Part shown: positions 26,817-35,108 of the stretch, in pieces
How positions within the stretch are numbered: the stretch's first letter is position 1
How the letters are laid out: each line of letters begins with the position of its first letter
From: Leptospira ilyithenensis
GTDB taxonomy: Bacteria > Spirochaetota > Leptospiria > Leptospirales > Leptospiraceae
DNA length: 50,064 bases
Direction: 5' to 3'
Assembly (NCBI RefSeq): GCF_004771005.1
Contig: NZ_RQHV01000021.1
Span: 1 to 50,064 of the forward strand
Translations under genes and position numbers: made by a program
Notes under the pieces: model-generated
Database searches by the model: none
Told to the model about the DNA's origin: nothing
Seen by the model: only the letters and a program-made list of their open reading frames with translations

Positions 26817-27305
26817 TTATAATTCTAAAAATAAATTTCCTTTTCGAATTTCTGTTAAAGGCTTTTCGATTGCAGGAATTTCTTTTCGTTTTGACGCCTT
26901 TCTGTCGTAAGGCACTAAATAAATCGAATCCCCAACTCTCTCGCCCAAACGAAAAATCCGTTTGTCCCAGTCCCCGTCTTCCAAGAGGACTTCTAGTTTC
27001 GCTAATAGTCCTTGGAATCGATCCAAATCCTCAGGGATGCGCAGAGCACGCTCTACCCCACCTGAGGAAACCTGAAGAGTGAAGTCAAACTCCTCTCCCC
27101 AAAGATCCAGCTCCTCTTTGAGTCTCCTTGATACTTCCTCACAATCAAACAAACTGACAGAGCCAGTTTTATGTGTAAGGTGATCCAGTGTAATCTCAAT
27201 GAGGGCGTGGTTTTTCCGATTCTGTACTTGGAGCGAAAAAAGTGCAAGAGGCGGTTCGAGAATTTTGTTTAAAAGTTCTCGGATGTTTTCCTCGGTGTAT
27301 ACCAA
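26817..27305 (-). CDS. rimP: ribosome maturation factor RimP
   Basis: 162 residues from a TTG at 27305. The N-terminal domain has a RimP signature (DCEEVSRRLKEELDLW, then FTLQVSSGGVERALRI), followed by a C-terminal SH3-like part. It assists 30S assembly. The frame is open to a TTG at 27353, but the predicted transcript start (about 27350) lies just after that codon and the extra residues (GIPDGVPFGYG) do not look like family sequence. It is the first gene of the operon. Confidence 0.88.
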   Translation of the reverse strand: MVYTEENIRELLNKILEPPLALFSLQVQNRKNHALIEITLDHLTHKTGSVSLFDCEEVSRRLKEELDLWGEEFDFTLQVSSGGVERALRIPEDLDRFQGLLAKLEVLLEDGDWDKRIFRLGERVGDSIYLVPYDRKASKRKEIPAIEKPLTEIRKGNLFLEL

Positions 27306-27356
27306 ACCATATCCAAAAGGAACTCCGTCAGGGATTCCTCGTAAGAGACCCAATTC

Positions 27357-27385
27357 ATGTTAAAAAATAACACGACACTTGTCAA
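27357..27385 (-). promoter_or_regulatory. sigma70-type promoter for the rimP operon
   Basis: On the minus strand, TTGACA (27385-27380, full match to the -35 consensus) is followed by a 17-base spacer and TAACAT (27362-27357, four of six -10 bases). Initiation would fall near 27350, about 45 bases before the rimP start. Confidence 0.6.
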
Positions 27386-27441
27386 GCTAGGAAAACCGAG
27401 TTGTGCTGTAAATAAAAAAATAGGGAATGGAAGTTGACCGT

Positions 27442-28548
27442 ATGCGCCTTCTCTATCTGATCTTAATTCCTTCCCTGTTTTTAACATGCCTTCGTTTTCG
27501 TGTGGACAACCTAAAAGATGAGATTCTATTTCGAATCCCTCTCGGAGGAACATCCGATACCTGGGAAGGAGTTGTGGTAAACCAAGTGCTTACCAACGTT
27601 CCCATGACAGTACCTGTAGGTTCCAATGTTGTGGCACTCGCTGATACAAAACAATCCATTATCAAATTATTCGATCGAAACGGGCGCTTGGAAGCAACCA
27701 TAGGAAACCCTGATTTCAAATCTTTGTCCGGAATCCCCCACTATCCGTTTCGGTTCGGCGGACTCGGGATCGTTGCCATCACCGAAGACGGAGACCTTGT
27801 CATCCAAAACAGAATTTCTTCCAAAGGAATGGAACTTCCTCCCGGACAGGAAAGTTTGTATAAATCCTACAGCGGCAATTTTTCCACTTCCGGAACAACG
27901 ATACTTCCCTCCTTTCTGGTGCAAATTTCCCAAAAAGGCGTCGTAAAATTTATGCTAGGTGCTTCGGGCAAAAATTCAGAACCCTTCCGATACATTGAAG
28001 CTCTGATTCCCGGAGAAGGAGAACGGTTATTCGTTTACCAGAGAATTGCGGAAGAAATGAGACTTTCCTATTTTGAAGAAGGTGAACTCAAAGGAAATAT
28101 AAAAGAATCTTCCCTCTCCGTATTCAAAAGTAACGATGCCAAAGACTACGATATCACATTGGACAAAATCCTTCCTCATCCGGAAGGAGAATATGTGCTC
28201 GCTTCGTTCAGTTACTTTTCGAAAAAAGACAAACGTTTCAAATTCAGAAGGATTTACCGGTATTCTTTTATGGATTCGGAAGCGGTATTTATGAAGGAAA
28301 TCCAAGATCCTTCCGAGATTTTATTTTCCATCAGATCCAATAATGAATTTTATATTTGGGAAACGGAAGACCAGGGAAATTCCATTCGTCTGCAAGTACA
28401 CGATAGCGAAGGAAATCACGTAAATAACAAACGTTTGCCGTTCGCTCCCCCGAGAGGGCAATGGAGGGAAACATATACCGATTCCGATGATAATATTTAT
28501 TCCGTGCGAATTCGTTCGGGAGCTTTAGAAGTATATCGTTGGATCTAG
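27442..28548 (+). CDS. hypothetical lipoprotein, beta-rich, possibly propeller-like
   Basis: 368 residues. Start ATG 27442 is preferred over 27427 because it begins a compact signal peptide (MRLLYLILIPSLFLTC) and GGAAG lies about 11 bases upstream. The Leu-Thr-Cys end fits the relaxed spirochaete lipobox, so a lipid-anchored envelope protein is likely. The mature part has strand-rich repeats (IKLFDRNGRLEATIG, IVAITEDGDLVIQNRISSK, VHDSEGNHV, SDDNIYSVRI) suggesting a beta-propeller. No catalytic motif was seen. It is divergent from rimP and followed directly by nnrD. Confidence 0.75.
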   Translation: MRLLYLILIPSLFLTCLRFRVDNLKDEILFRIPLGGTSDTWEGVVVNQVLTNVPMTVPVGSNVVALADTKQSIIKLFDRNGRLEATIGNPDFKSLSGIPHYPFRFGGLGIVAITEDGDLVIQNRISSKGMELPPGQESLYKSYSGNFSTSGTTILPSFLVQISQKGVVKFMLGASGKNSEPFRYIEALIPGEGERLFVYQRIAEEMRLSYFEEGELKGNIKESSLSVFKSNDAKDYDITLDKILPHPEGEYVLASFSYFSKKDKRFKFRRIYRYSFMDSEAVFMKEIQDPSEILFSIRSNNEFYIWETEDQGNSIRLQVHDSEGNHVNNKRLPFAPPRGQWRETYTDSDDNIYSVRIRSGALEVYRWI

Positions 28549-30021
28549 ATGATAAAACATCCCATTTATACGAATGAAGAATCAAAGTTCATTGATGATT
28601 ATTGCCATCATACTTTAAATTATCCCGAGACTACTCTTATGGGAATGGCTGCGGTTTCCGTGTTCCATGCAAATGAAGATCTATGGTCCACTGCAGAAGA
28701 GATATGGATCGTATGTGGAACCGGAGGGAACGGAGGAGACGGATACGCGCTTGCACAAATCCTTTTTCAGGAAGGACAAAACGTACGAATCTTTTCTTTG
28801 GGAGAACCTAAAAGAAAAGACAGTTTATTTTATTCGGAACAATGCATCAATTCGGGGATTCCCGTTCATTCCTTTCAAGATCTTGAAAAATGGGAAGAGG
28901 AAAAAGAAGCGGATTCCATTTTGCTCGTAGATGCTATCTTAGGAATAGGATTTACTCCTCCTTTGAAAAAAGAAATTCTATCCGCAATCGAATGGATCAA
29001 CTCTTCCGATTTATTTTTCTATAAACTTTCTTTGGACACTCCGTCCGGATTTATTGCAACCGACCCTGATTCCATTTTCATTGAAGCGGACTCGATCGAA
29101 GAATTGGGAACCCGAAAATGGGAAAACCTGGGTTATGCGGTAGGTGATAAAATCATTCCCAGATATTACGAATCCATCGGTTTTCCCGTTCGATCCCTGA
29201 CGGAGGATCTGTCGTTTTCTCACCGTTTTTATTGGGAAAAATGCAATTGGGAAGAAATACCCGATTTGATTGCAAGGAAACCTAACTCATACAAATACAC
29301 ATCAGGCTCTTCCGTTTTTTTCGGAGGAGAAGAAGGAATGCACGGAGCAATTATACTCTCCCAGTCCGCCTTTCAAAACTTAGGCGGAGGAATTTCAAAA
29401 GTATTCACACCGTCGGGGGTCACGAGAGATCTGATCCTAGGGTCCGATCCTTCCCGAATGGTTTCTCTCGGTGACGGAATGGAAATGGAATCCGATCCTA
29501 TCTTTTCAAAAACAAAAACAATTGTGGTAGGTCCCGGAACAAAGGCATACCCCGGATTTTTGAAACATTTGAAATTAAGAGAAGATCAAACTTTGGTATT
29601 GGATGCAGGTGCCATTCCCGGATCAAAAGAGACAATACCAAAAGGGAATGTGATTCTCACTCCTCACGTAGGAGAATTTGAGCGACTAACGGGAGTAAAA
29701 GCACCTAACATTCAGGAAGCTTATCCGGTTGCCGTGGAATTTTGCAAAAAAAACAATGTTTCGCTGCTTTATAAATCGCATATCAGTTTGTTTGTTACAA
29801 ATACCGGTACCTCCTATGTTTGGGAATCCCCGAATCCTCATCTTGCCACAATGGGAACGGGGGATTTGCTTGTGGGAGTTCTTGCCCGTTTTCTATCTTT
29901 AGGGTTTGAAAATTCGGAAGCAATGTATTATACTTTATCCTTTCTGGAAGGAGTGAGAGAAATGCAGGAACCTTACCCTACAGCAGGCGAAATACTTCAA
30001 TTCTTGGTGAGGAAATTATAA
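28549..30021 (+). CDS. nnr: bifunctional NAD(P)H-hydrate repair enzyme
   Basis: 490 residues. The N-terminal epimerase (YjeF_N) domain has CGTGGNGGDGYALA near residue 55 and DAILGIGF; the C-terminal dehydratase/kinase (YjeF_C) domain has VGPGTKAYPG, VILTPHVGEFERLTG near 368 and MGTGDLLVGVLA near 430. The first half epimerises, the second dehydrates damaged NADHX/NADPHX with ADP or ATP. It begins immediately at the lipoprotein stop; the next gene overlaps its TAA by one base (TAATG). Confidence 0.93.
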   Translation: MIKHPIYTNEESKFIDDYCHHTLNYPETTLMGMAAVSVFHANEDLWSTAEEIWIVCGTGGNGGDGYALAQILFQEGQNVRIFSLGEPKRKDSLFYSEQCINSGIPVHSFQDLEKWEEEKEADSILLVDAILGIGFTPPLKKEILSAIEWINSSDLFFYKLSLDTPSGFIATDPDSIFIEADSIEELGTRKWENLGYAVGDKIIPRYYESIGFPVRSLTEDLSFSHRFYWEKCNWEEIPDLIARKPNSYKYTSGSSVFFGGEEGMHGAIILSQSAFQNLGGGISKVFTPSGVTRDLILGSDPSRMVSLGDGMEMESDPIFSKTKTIVVGPGTKAYPGFLKHLKLREDQTLVLDAGAIPGSKETIPKGNVILTPHVGEFERLTGVKAPNIQEAYPVAVEFCKKNNVSLLYKSHISLFVTNTGTSYVWESPNPHLATMGTGDLLVGVLARFLSLGFENSEAMYYTLSFLEGVREMQEPYPTAGEILQFLVRKL

Positions 30022-30641
30022 TGGGTCAAGGTTATCATTCCCGCTCTCCGGAAGAATTCAGAGATTTTCTGAAATCAATCGATCAGAAATCCAGAAAATT
30101 AAAATGGAAGCAACTCATCATCATTATTGATATAATGCTTTTGTTATTTGTTTTTTATCTGGTATTCCGTGCGCTCAATCCGGGGAGTTTTCAAGACCCG
30201 ACCCAGTCCGCAAAACAGATCATAGATGGAAACTCCGCTTACCTTTCCTTGTCGAGAGAAAAGGAAGATGATTTTCAGGGATATTTTTTGTTCTTTGAAA
30301 ACACATCGAGAGAAGAGATTATAATCCCGAAAACGGATTGGATCGGAGAATTCAGAATCTTAAACAAGGAAGGAGTTCTTTGTTATTCGGAAAAATTAAA
30401 CTGGGAGCCGAGAAAGATCCTTTCGGGAACAAAAGGATTTCTCTACCATTCCGTCTCTTTAAAAAAACTAAAGGAAATGGATCCAGTTTGCAAAAAGGAA
30501 GTCTTTGATGAAAACTATTCTTTCTTTCGTTCCAAATTCAGTTCCCTCGGGCTTGGATTTTTTTCTCAAGTAGTTGTTTCTACGCCAAACAGAAATTATA
30601 TTTTCCAAATCAAACAAAAGCCTTACAGGGAAGATAAATAA
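30021..30641 (+). CDS. hypothetical single-pass membrane protein
   Basis: 206 residues. A cytoplasmic N-terminus of about 35 polar residues is followed by one membrane span (IIIIDIMLLLFVFYLVF), leaving a periplasmic domain of about 150 residues. That domain is strand-rich with a WIGEFRILNKEGVLCYSE segment. I do not recognise the family. The ATG overlaps the preceding TAA, so it is the third gene of a plus-strand operon after nnr. Confidence 0.75.
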   Translation: MGQGYHSRSPEEFRDFLKSIDQKSRKLKWKQLIIIIDIMLLLFVFYLVFRALNPGSFQDPTQSAKQIIDGNSAYLSLSREKEDDFQGYFLFFENTSREEIIIPKTDWIGEFRILNKEGVLCYSEKLNWEPRKILSGTKGFLYHSVSLKKLKEMDPVCKKEVFDENYSFFRSKFSSLGLGFFSQVVVSTPNRNYIFQIKQKPYREDK

Positions 30642-30703
30642 TAACATACAAAACTACCAGGAAGGGAACCCGAGAATACGATTGAATTTGTGAATAACAA
30701 ACC

Positions 30704-30829
30704 TTATGCAATTTTAAGTTCTTTGTAATTCTTAATTTCATTTACTACTTGCTGAATCTGTGTAGGTAACTTTTTAGAAAATTCTTGATTCCAAACTTTC
30801 TGAGTTGCATTGTCCCGAAAGGATAAAAT
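30704..30829 (-). pseudogene. HigB/RelE-type toxin remnant (N-terminal part)
   Basis: On the minus strand the frame reads SFRDNATQKVWNQEFSKKLP followed by TQIQQVVNEIKN, then ends at TAA (30704). This matches the start of HigB (plasmid maintenance killer) toxins, whose family begins with I-x-S-F-R-D and has a KKLP motif. Only about 42 residues remain of about 92-100; the C-terminal RNA-cleaving part is absent, no ATG starts the frame (ATT at 30829 is the natural position), and no antitoxin follows. It is a dead toxin gene. The rest of the 30642-30892 gap shows nothing else. Confidence 0.5.
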
Positions 30830-30892
30830 CGCAGCTAATATTACTGTTATTCGTTACTATCGTCAATCAGAAATATATATTCAACTCAATTC

Positions 30893-31648
30893 CTATTTAA
30901 ACTTTTTAGGAATGTTCAGTTTGCTTTCCAAAAAATTCACTGCTTGGGCCAGAACAAAACATCTTGCAAAGTATTTATCGTTGGCAGGCACCAAAATCCA
31001 GGGAGCTTCCGAATGATCTGTTTTCAGAAACATTTCATTGGCGGCGACTTCGTAATTTTCCCATTTGTCCCGATTCCGATAGTCCTCGTCTGTCAATTTC
31101 CAGCGTTTGAGAGGATCGTTTTTTCTATAGTCGAATCGTTTTAACTGTTCATCTGAATCAATATGCAGCCAAAACTTGATCACAATTGCACCGTCATTTA
31201 TCAGCTGTTCTTCGAATCTTACTATTTCTTCGAAAGATCTTTTCCATTCCCCTTCCGTAGCAAAACCTTCGATCCGTTCGACAAGCACTCTTCCGTACCA
31301 AGAACGATCGAAAATTCCCACGAGCCCTTGCCCCGGAATCCGATTCCAGAATCTCCAGAGATAATGCCTTAATTTTTCTTCACTGCTTGGTGCCGCGATG
31401 CTATGAACCGTATAAAGAGTTGGATCGATTTCTTCCGTTAGACGGCGAATCGCACCTCCCTTTCCTGCGGCGTCCCAACCTTCAAATACGAATACGATGG
31501 AACGTCGGACCTGTTTCGCATAAAGAGTGGCGATTCGAATCCTTTCCTTTAACTTTTTCATTTGCAATTTATAATTGGAACGATCGAGTTTTTGATTAAG
31601 ATCCAAATCTTTTATATCCAGAATTTTTGTTAAAATCGGGTTTTTCAT
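30893..31648 (-). CDS. ppk2: PPK2-family polyphosphate kinase, intact
   Basis: 251 residues. Walker A is FEGWDAAGKGG near residue 58, the lid follows near 85-130, and Walker B is FDRSWYGRVLVER near 122. WRFWNRIP and KFWLHID segments are typical. PPK2 enzymes pass phosphate between polyphosphate and nucleoside mono- or diphosphates; the class (GDP/ADP or AMP preference) cannot be read here. The ATG overlaps the stop of the upstream paralogue by 4 bases. Confidence 0.9.
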   Translation of the reverse strand: MKNPILTKILDIKDLDLNQKLDRSNYKLQMKKLKERIRIATLYAKQVRRSIVFVFEGWDAAGKGGAIRRLTEEIDPTLYTVHSIAAPSSEEKLRHYLWRFWNRIPGQGLVGIFDRSWYGRVLVERIEGFATEGEWKRSFEEIVRFEEQLINDGAIVIKFWLHIDSDEQLKRFDYRKNDPLKRWKLTDEDYRNRDKWENYEVAANEMFLKTDHSEAPWILVPANDKYFARCFVLAQAVNFLESKLNIPKKFK

Positions 31649-32403
31649 ATATTTGCCGCCCCGTTTTTTAAGAGACCCAGTTCCAAAGCGGAATCAGTTT
31701 CCAAAATGGATTCGAGAGATTCAATCAGAGAAAGCAATAATTTTGTTTTCGCCTTATCCAAATCATCCGCTTCTATGATCGTCCAGGGAGAAAATTCGGT
31801 ATGGGAGTCAGAGAGACACTCTTTGAATAACCTACGATATGCGGAATAATGTTTGAACTGATCTTTGTCATAGGCTGACAATTCCCAGTTCCGGTTTTCT
31901 TTTTTGGATTCGGAAAACCTCCTTTTTTGTTCCTTCGGATTCAGATGAAAAAAGAATTTATGAAACCGAACTTTTTCCAAAGACAACATGGCTTCCATAT
32001 GCAGAATGTATTTTAGATTTTCCTCGTATTCTTTTTTTTTGATCTTCTTCTTTGCCAAAAGATAAATCATCTTTCCGTAATAAGAATTCAGATAAAAAAG
32101 AGATTCGCCAAACCGTGGTAATATTTGCCAGAATTTCCATAAAAACGGAAACGCATTGTCTTCGGATGTTTGAAGATCGGGAGAATGGACTTTGAACTTT
32201 TTCGGATCCAAACGAACCGTTAGAGTTTTCAGAAGTTCACCCTTACCTGACGAGGACCAACCTTCTATGATAAAGATATGAGCGATTTCCTTATCGAAAC
32301 TTCGCCTTTGCAAAAGGAAAAGTCTCTCTTGCAATCTTTCCAATTCCTCATCCGTAACTGAAAAATGATCCGAAAGAGATGGGGTGTCTTTTAAAGAAAT
32401 CAT
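31645..32403 (-). CDS. degenerate PPK2-like paralogue
   Basis: 252 residues, start ATG 32403 (a TTG at 32409 is also in frame). The Walker A is kept but altered (IEGWSSSGKGE). The WKFWQILP element is kept. The Walker B Asp-Arg pair is lost: FYLNSYYGKM replaces the FDRSWYGRV of the neighbour. With overlapping stop and start, the two products are made together, so a catalytic-plus-regulatory pair is possible. An alternative is decay of one duplicate; the long uninterrupted frame argues for selection. Confidence 0.78.
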   Translation of the reverse strand: MISLKDTPSLSDHFSVTDEELERLQERLFLLQRRSFDKEIAHIFIIEGWSSSGKGELLKTLTVRLDPKKFKVHSPDLQTSEDNAFPFLWKFWQILPRFGESLFYLNSYYGKMIYLLAKKKIKKKEYEENLKYILHMEAMLSLEKVRFHKFFFHLNPKEQKRRFSESKKENRNWELSAYDKDQFKHYSAYRRLFKECLSDSHTEFSPWTIIEADDLDKAKTKLLLSLIESLESILETDSALELGLLKNGAANI

Positions 32404-32454
32404 TCCCAAAAGGAAAATGGATTTTGATCATTTGGAAAGAATTATTTATTTGAT

Positions 32455-32826
32455 TTAAAGCGGTTTGGAAAAACCGGGACCCAATGCCTTTTCCAAATGG
32501 GAGATTCCTTTTTCCTGACCTTCGTATCTGGGTACCAAGTGGACATGCAAATGAGGGACCTTCTCCGCAATCGCGGCGAAATAGATTTTTTCAGGTTTCA
32601 CTTCCAGAGCGGAACTTGATTCCAATGCGGAAAAAAGAATCTGTCCGTAATCCGAACACTCCTCCTTTGTAAGGGATGCCCAAGATTCCACATGCCTTTT
32701 GGATTCCAAATACAAATACCCCGAAAGGGATTTGTCGGAAGGAGCTTCGCGCAAAACCCAATGTTTTGTTTCTTGGATGATATTTATTTTTTCCTTCTGA
32801 GAATCGCAAATGGGACAGGTTATCAT
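32455..32826 (-). CDS. HIT-family hydrolase-like protein
   Basis: 123 residues. The histidine triad is HLHVHLVPR near residues 91-99; CPIC at residues 4-7 could bind zinc as in many HIT proteins. HIT enzymes cleave nucleoside phosphoramidates and dinucleotide polyphosphates. The length is normal for the small HinT/GalT-like group. It lies 52 bases upstream of the PPK2-like gene on the same strand and 29 bases from the divergent exported-protein gene. Confidence 0.88.
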   Translation of the reverse strand: MITCPICDSQKEKINIIQETKHWVLREAPSDKSLSGYLYLESKRHVESWASLTKEECSDYGQILFSALESSSALEVKPEKIYFAAIAEKVPHLHVHLVPRYEGQEKGISHLEKALGPGFSKPL

Positions 32827-32855
32827 ATTCGGAAAATTCTCCGATATAGGAAACT

Positions 32856-33692
32856 ATGGGGAACTCTTTTTTTAAATCTCTTATCATCTTCTTTGCAGTA
32901 TTTTCTTTGAAAGGCCTGGAAGCGCAAACAACGACATTTTACGACGAATTTTTGGATCAGATCGCAGAAGACGTGTTTTTGTCCCCCCAGAAAAAAGAAG
33001 AAACCGAAATCGGGAAAAGAGTGCGGGAAAAGAATTTTGAAGAGATCAAAAACATCCGCAGTTTTATCAAAAACAGATTGGTTTATGAAAATACGAAAGA
33101 GAAAATACTCGGAAAAAACCAGGAAGCAAAGACAGGTTTGATCCAAGACTTGGAAAGTCTTCCCAATTTGGGAGGACTTTTATGGTACAGAGACAACCAA
33201 ACAGTCCTTCGATGGGGAGATTGGTCCGATTTTTATGAAGATGGGTTCAGTGCCGAAAAAATCCGTTTAGAAGGCCAATTGCCATCTTTTCGTTTGGGAA
33301 ACGATGAATTTTATTTTTTTGCAAAAAACATGTCCGGTTATTCTCCGGTGGATTTCCGATTCGTCGGTTGGGAATCCACCTTCTACGTATTTGGCGATGA
33401 TGGCTCTCTTCGTTTTTCAAACGATTCCCATATAGACAAATCCCTTCGTGTTTCCGAATTTCGCAAAACCTTTGAAACCATTCGGGAAAAAATCCCAGGC
33501 TGCGAAATCCTGGAAGAAAATGATTTGAAAATTTTCATCATCCCAGCCAAAAACCACCCCATCTACTATATCCTCTACGGACTTAGATTGTTTCTATATG
33601 TTTGGACAGTCTACCTGCTCTGGCTATTCATCAACCTCGCCTTCCCTAACCTAAAAAATCATTTGCCCCCATCTCCTCCCGAAACAACATGA
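32856..33692 (+). CDS. hypothetical exported protein with C-terminal membrane span
   Basis: 278 residues. The signal peptide is FFKSLIIFFAVFSLKGLEAQ, so the mature protein begins near residue 24. The middle is mixed alpha/beta with a WGDWSDFYEDGFSAEKIRL segment. A hydrophobic segment near 240-265 (YILYGLRLFLYVWTVYLLWL) should anchor it, leaving a short Pro-rich tail. AGGA lies seven bases before the ATG. The family is unknown to me. It is followed 14 bases later by tRNA-Arg. Confidence 0.75.
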   Translation: MGNSFFKSLIIFFAVFSLKGLEAQTTTFYDEFLDQIAEDVFLSPQKKEETEIGKRVREKNFEEIKNIRSFIKNRLVYENTKEKILGKNQEAKTGLIQDLESLPNLGGLLWYRDNQTVLRWGDWSDFYEDGFSAEKIRLEGQLPSFRLGNDEFYFFAKNMSGYSPVDFRFVGWESTFYVFGDDGSLRFSNDSHIDKSLRVSEFRKTFETIREKIPGCEILEENDLKIFIIPAKNHPIYYILYGLRLFLYVWTVYLLWLFINLAFPNLKNHLPPSPPETT

Positions 33693-33706
33693 CCTTATAA
33701 ACTTAA

Positions 33707-33778
33707 GCCCTGGTAGTTCAACGGATAGAACATCGGTCTTCGGAACCGACAGTGGGGGTTCGATTCCCTCCTGGGGCA
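33707..33778 (+). tRNA. tRNA-Arg (anticodon UCG)
   Basis: 72 bases fold as a complete cloverleaf. The acceptor stem GCCCTGG pairs with CTGGGGC (two G-U pairs); the anticodon stem is TCGGT/ACCGA with loop CTTCGGA, so the anticodon is TCG (reads CGA and probably CGG). The T arm is GGGGG-TTCGATT-CCCTC. No CCA is encoded. It marks the edge of the core; a transposase-like gene ends four bases beyond it on the other strand. Confidence 0.95.
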
Positions 33779-33782
33779 GATT

Positions 33783-35108
33783 TTAGTCCCTATCACCAAG
33801 TCCCACATCCGTATCGTCCAAAAGAAGCTTCTTCAAGCCTTCACTGTATCTCAAGTTCCCTAAGAAACTAATTTCATCTAAGTACAATTGACTCCACTTC
33901 GGAGAAATATAATGGTAACTTCGGAATGATTGCTTTAATGTATTGTTCCTTGCCTCTGCTCCATTAGAAGTCACTCCATCTTTTGTAATCCACCTTTCTC
34001 TAGATAAATTGTATCTATGATCATTACTCTTCTTGGAATGATTTACCATTCTATGATTGGGTCTATCCCATATAAATGTATAACCTTCATCTGTAAAAAG
34101 TGGAATAGACTTTGGGATTTTATTTTCTAAGTCATTGAGCAAATAACTTTGATTATTCAGAGGGATACTTTTGTAAAATGTCATTCCATGGTTCACTCCG
34201 ACTGTATGAACCAAGATACCCTTCTGCTCCCCTCCTAGATTATTAGAAAGATAGATGCTTGAAGTTCCAGTTTTGTATCTTCTACTTCTATGTTTATTAG
34301 CTCTCAGCGATGAGGAATACAATACAACGCTATCCGCTACCGCAACTGGTTGATTTACTATTAATGGTCTTAGATCACCCTTCTTAGGCAATTTTAGAGG
34401 GTTTTTATTACCATAATCCTCTAATTCATTATAAAGTTGTTTTTGAAGTGTTTCATTTAATAGAGAAGTAACGACCTGAATTCTTCTCTTTAAGTAGTAA
34501 GCGGTTTTATAGGGTAAGTTTAATTTTCTACTTATCTCAGTGGAAGTCACTACCTTTGGGTATTGTAAAATCTGATCATGCAATATATAAGAGAAATAAC
34601 TTAGGGGTAATTTGAAGTTATCAAATGGTGTCTTTGAAGTAATAGATATTTGTTTTTGGCAATTAGAACAACGGGCTACTGTGTCTCTATTTTTTACTTT
34701 TAGAAATAAAAGGGAAGGTTCATTACAGTCACAATTTTTATTAAATAATTTTGCTAAGATAGTTAGGGACTTTATTTTGTAATGTCTATTCAGTTCCTCA
34801 TTACCTAATAATGGATTTTTGTAATCATAATGATTCTTGAAGGCTTTGGTATTAATAAAATGGGATAGAAAGGATGAGGTGTTTTCTTCTTTGAGGGGCT
34901 TCGGGTGGAGTTTTCCCTCGGCGGAGTGAGGGGAAGCGGAACGTAAGGAAGAAGTGACACCTTGCCTTGGTAAGGGGTCTGCTTCGGAAGTGGATTTTGG
35001 GGGAAATGTGGGGGTTCGGGATAGGCTCCTTGTCATTTTAACACCTGTTCTCTGTTTAGCTGTAGGATCTAGCGGGGATTCTATTTTTAGATGTTTTGTT
35101 CCTGACAT
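33783..35108 (-). CDS. ISXO2/IS1595-type DDE transposase-like protein, second lone gene
   Basis: 441 residues, homologous over its whole length from the zinc region to the end with the protein at 3296-4825. The N-terminal 90 residues are Ser/Pro-rich. A zinc ribbon (CDC near 123, CSNC near 147) is followed by a STEISRKLNLPYKTAYYLK helix-turn-helix. The catalytic positions appear kept: Asp near 259 (VADSVVLYSSS), Asp near 340 (FTDEGYTF) and Glu near 385 (NGAEARNN). The stop lies four bases after tRNA-Arg on the opposite strand. I see no terminal repeats. It could be a mobile gene that targets gene ends, or a domesticated protein. Confidence 0.75.
   Translation of the reverse strand: MSGTKHLKIESPLDPTAKQRTGVKMTRSLSRTPTFPPKSTSEADPLPRQGVTSSLRSASPHSAEGKLHPKPLKEENTSSFLSHFINTKAFKNHYDYKNPLLGNEELNRHYKIKSLTILAKLFNKNCDCNEPSLLFLKVKNRDTVARCSNCQKQISITSKTPFDNFKLPLSYFSYILHDQILQYPKVVTSTEISRKLNLPYKTAYYLKRRIQVVTSLLNETLQKQLYNELEDYGNKNPLKLPKKGDLRPLIVNQPVAVADSVVLYSSSLRANKHRSRRYKTGTSSIYLSNNLGGEQKGILVHTVGVNHGMTFYKSIPLNNQSYLLNDLENKIPKSIPLFTDEGYTFIWDRPNHRMVNHSKKSNDHRYNLSRERWITKDGVTSNGAEARNNTLKQSFRSYHYISPKWSQLYLDEISFLGNLRYSEGLKKLLLDDTDVGLGDRD

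Noticed and set aside
27269..27553. A 94-codon minus-strand frame upstream of rimP
   Set aside because: It overlaps the promoter, rimP and the divergent lipoprotein gene in the wrong frame, with no family match.
30810..31016. A 68-codon plus-strand frame overlapping the ppk2 3' end
   Set aside because: It is mostly antisense to conserved PPK2 codons and its start lies in the HigB remnant.
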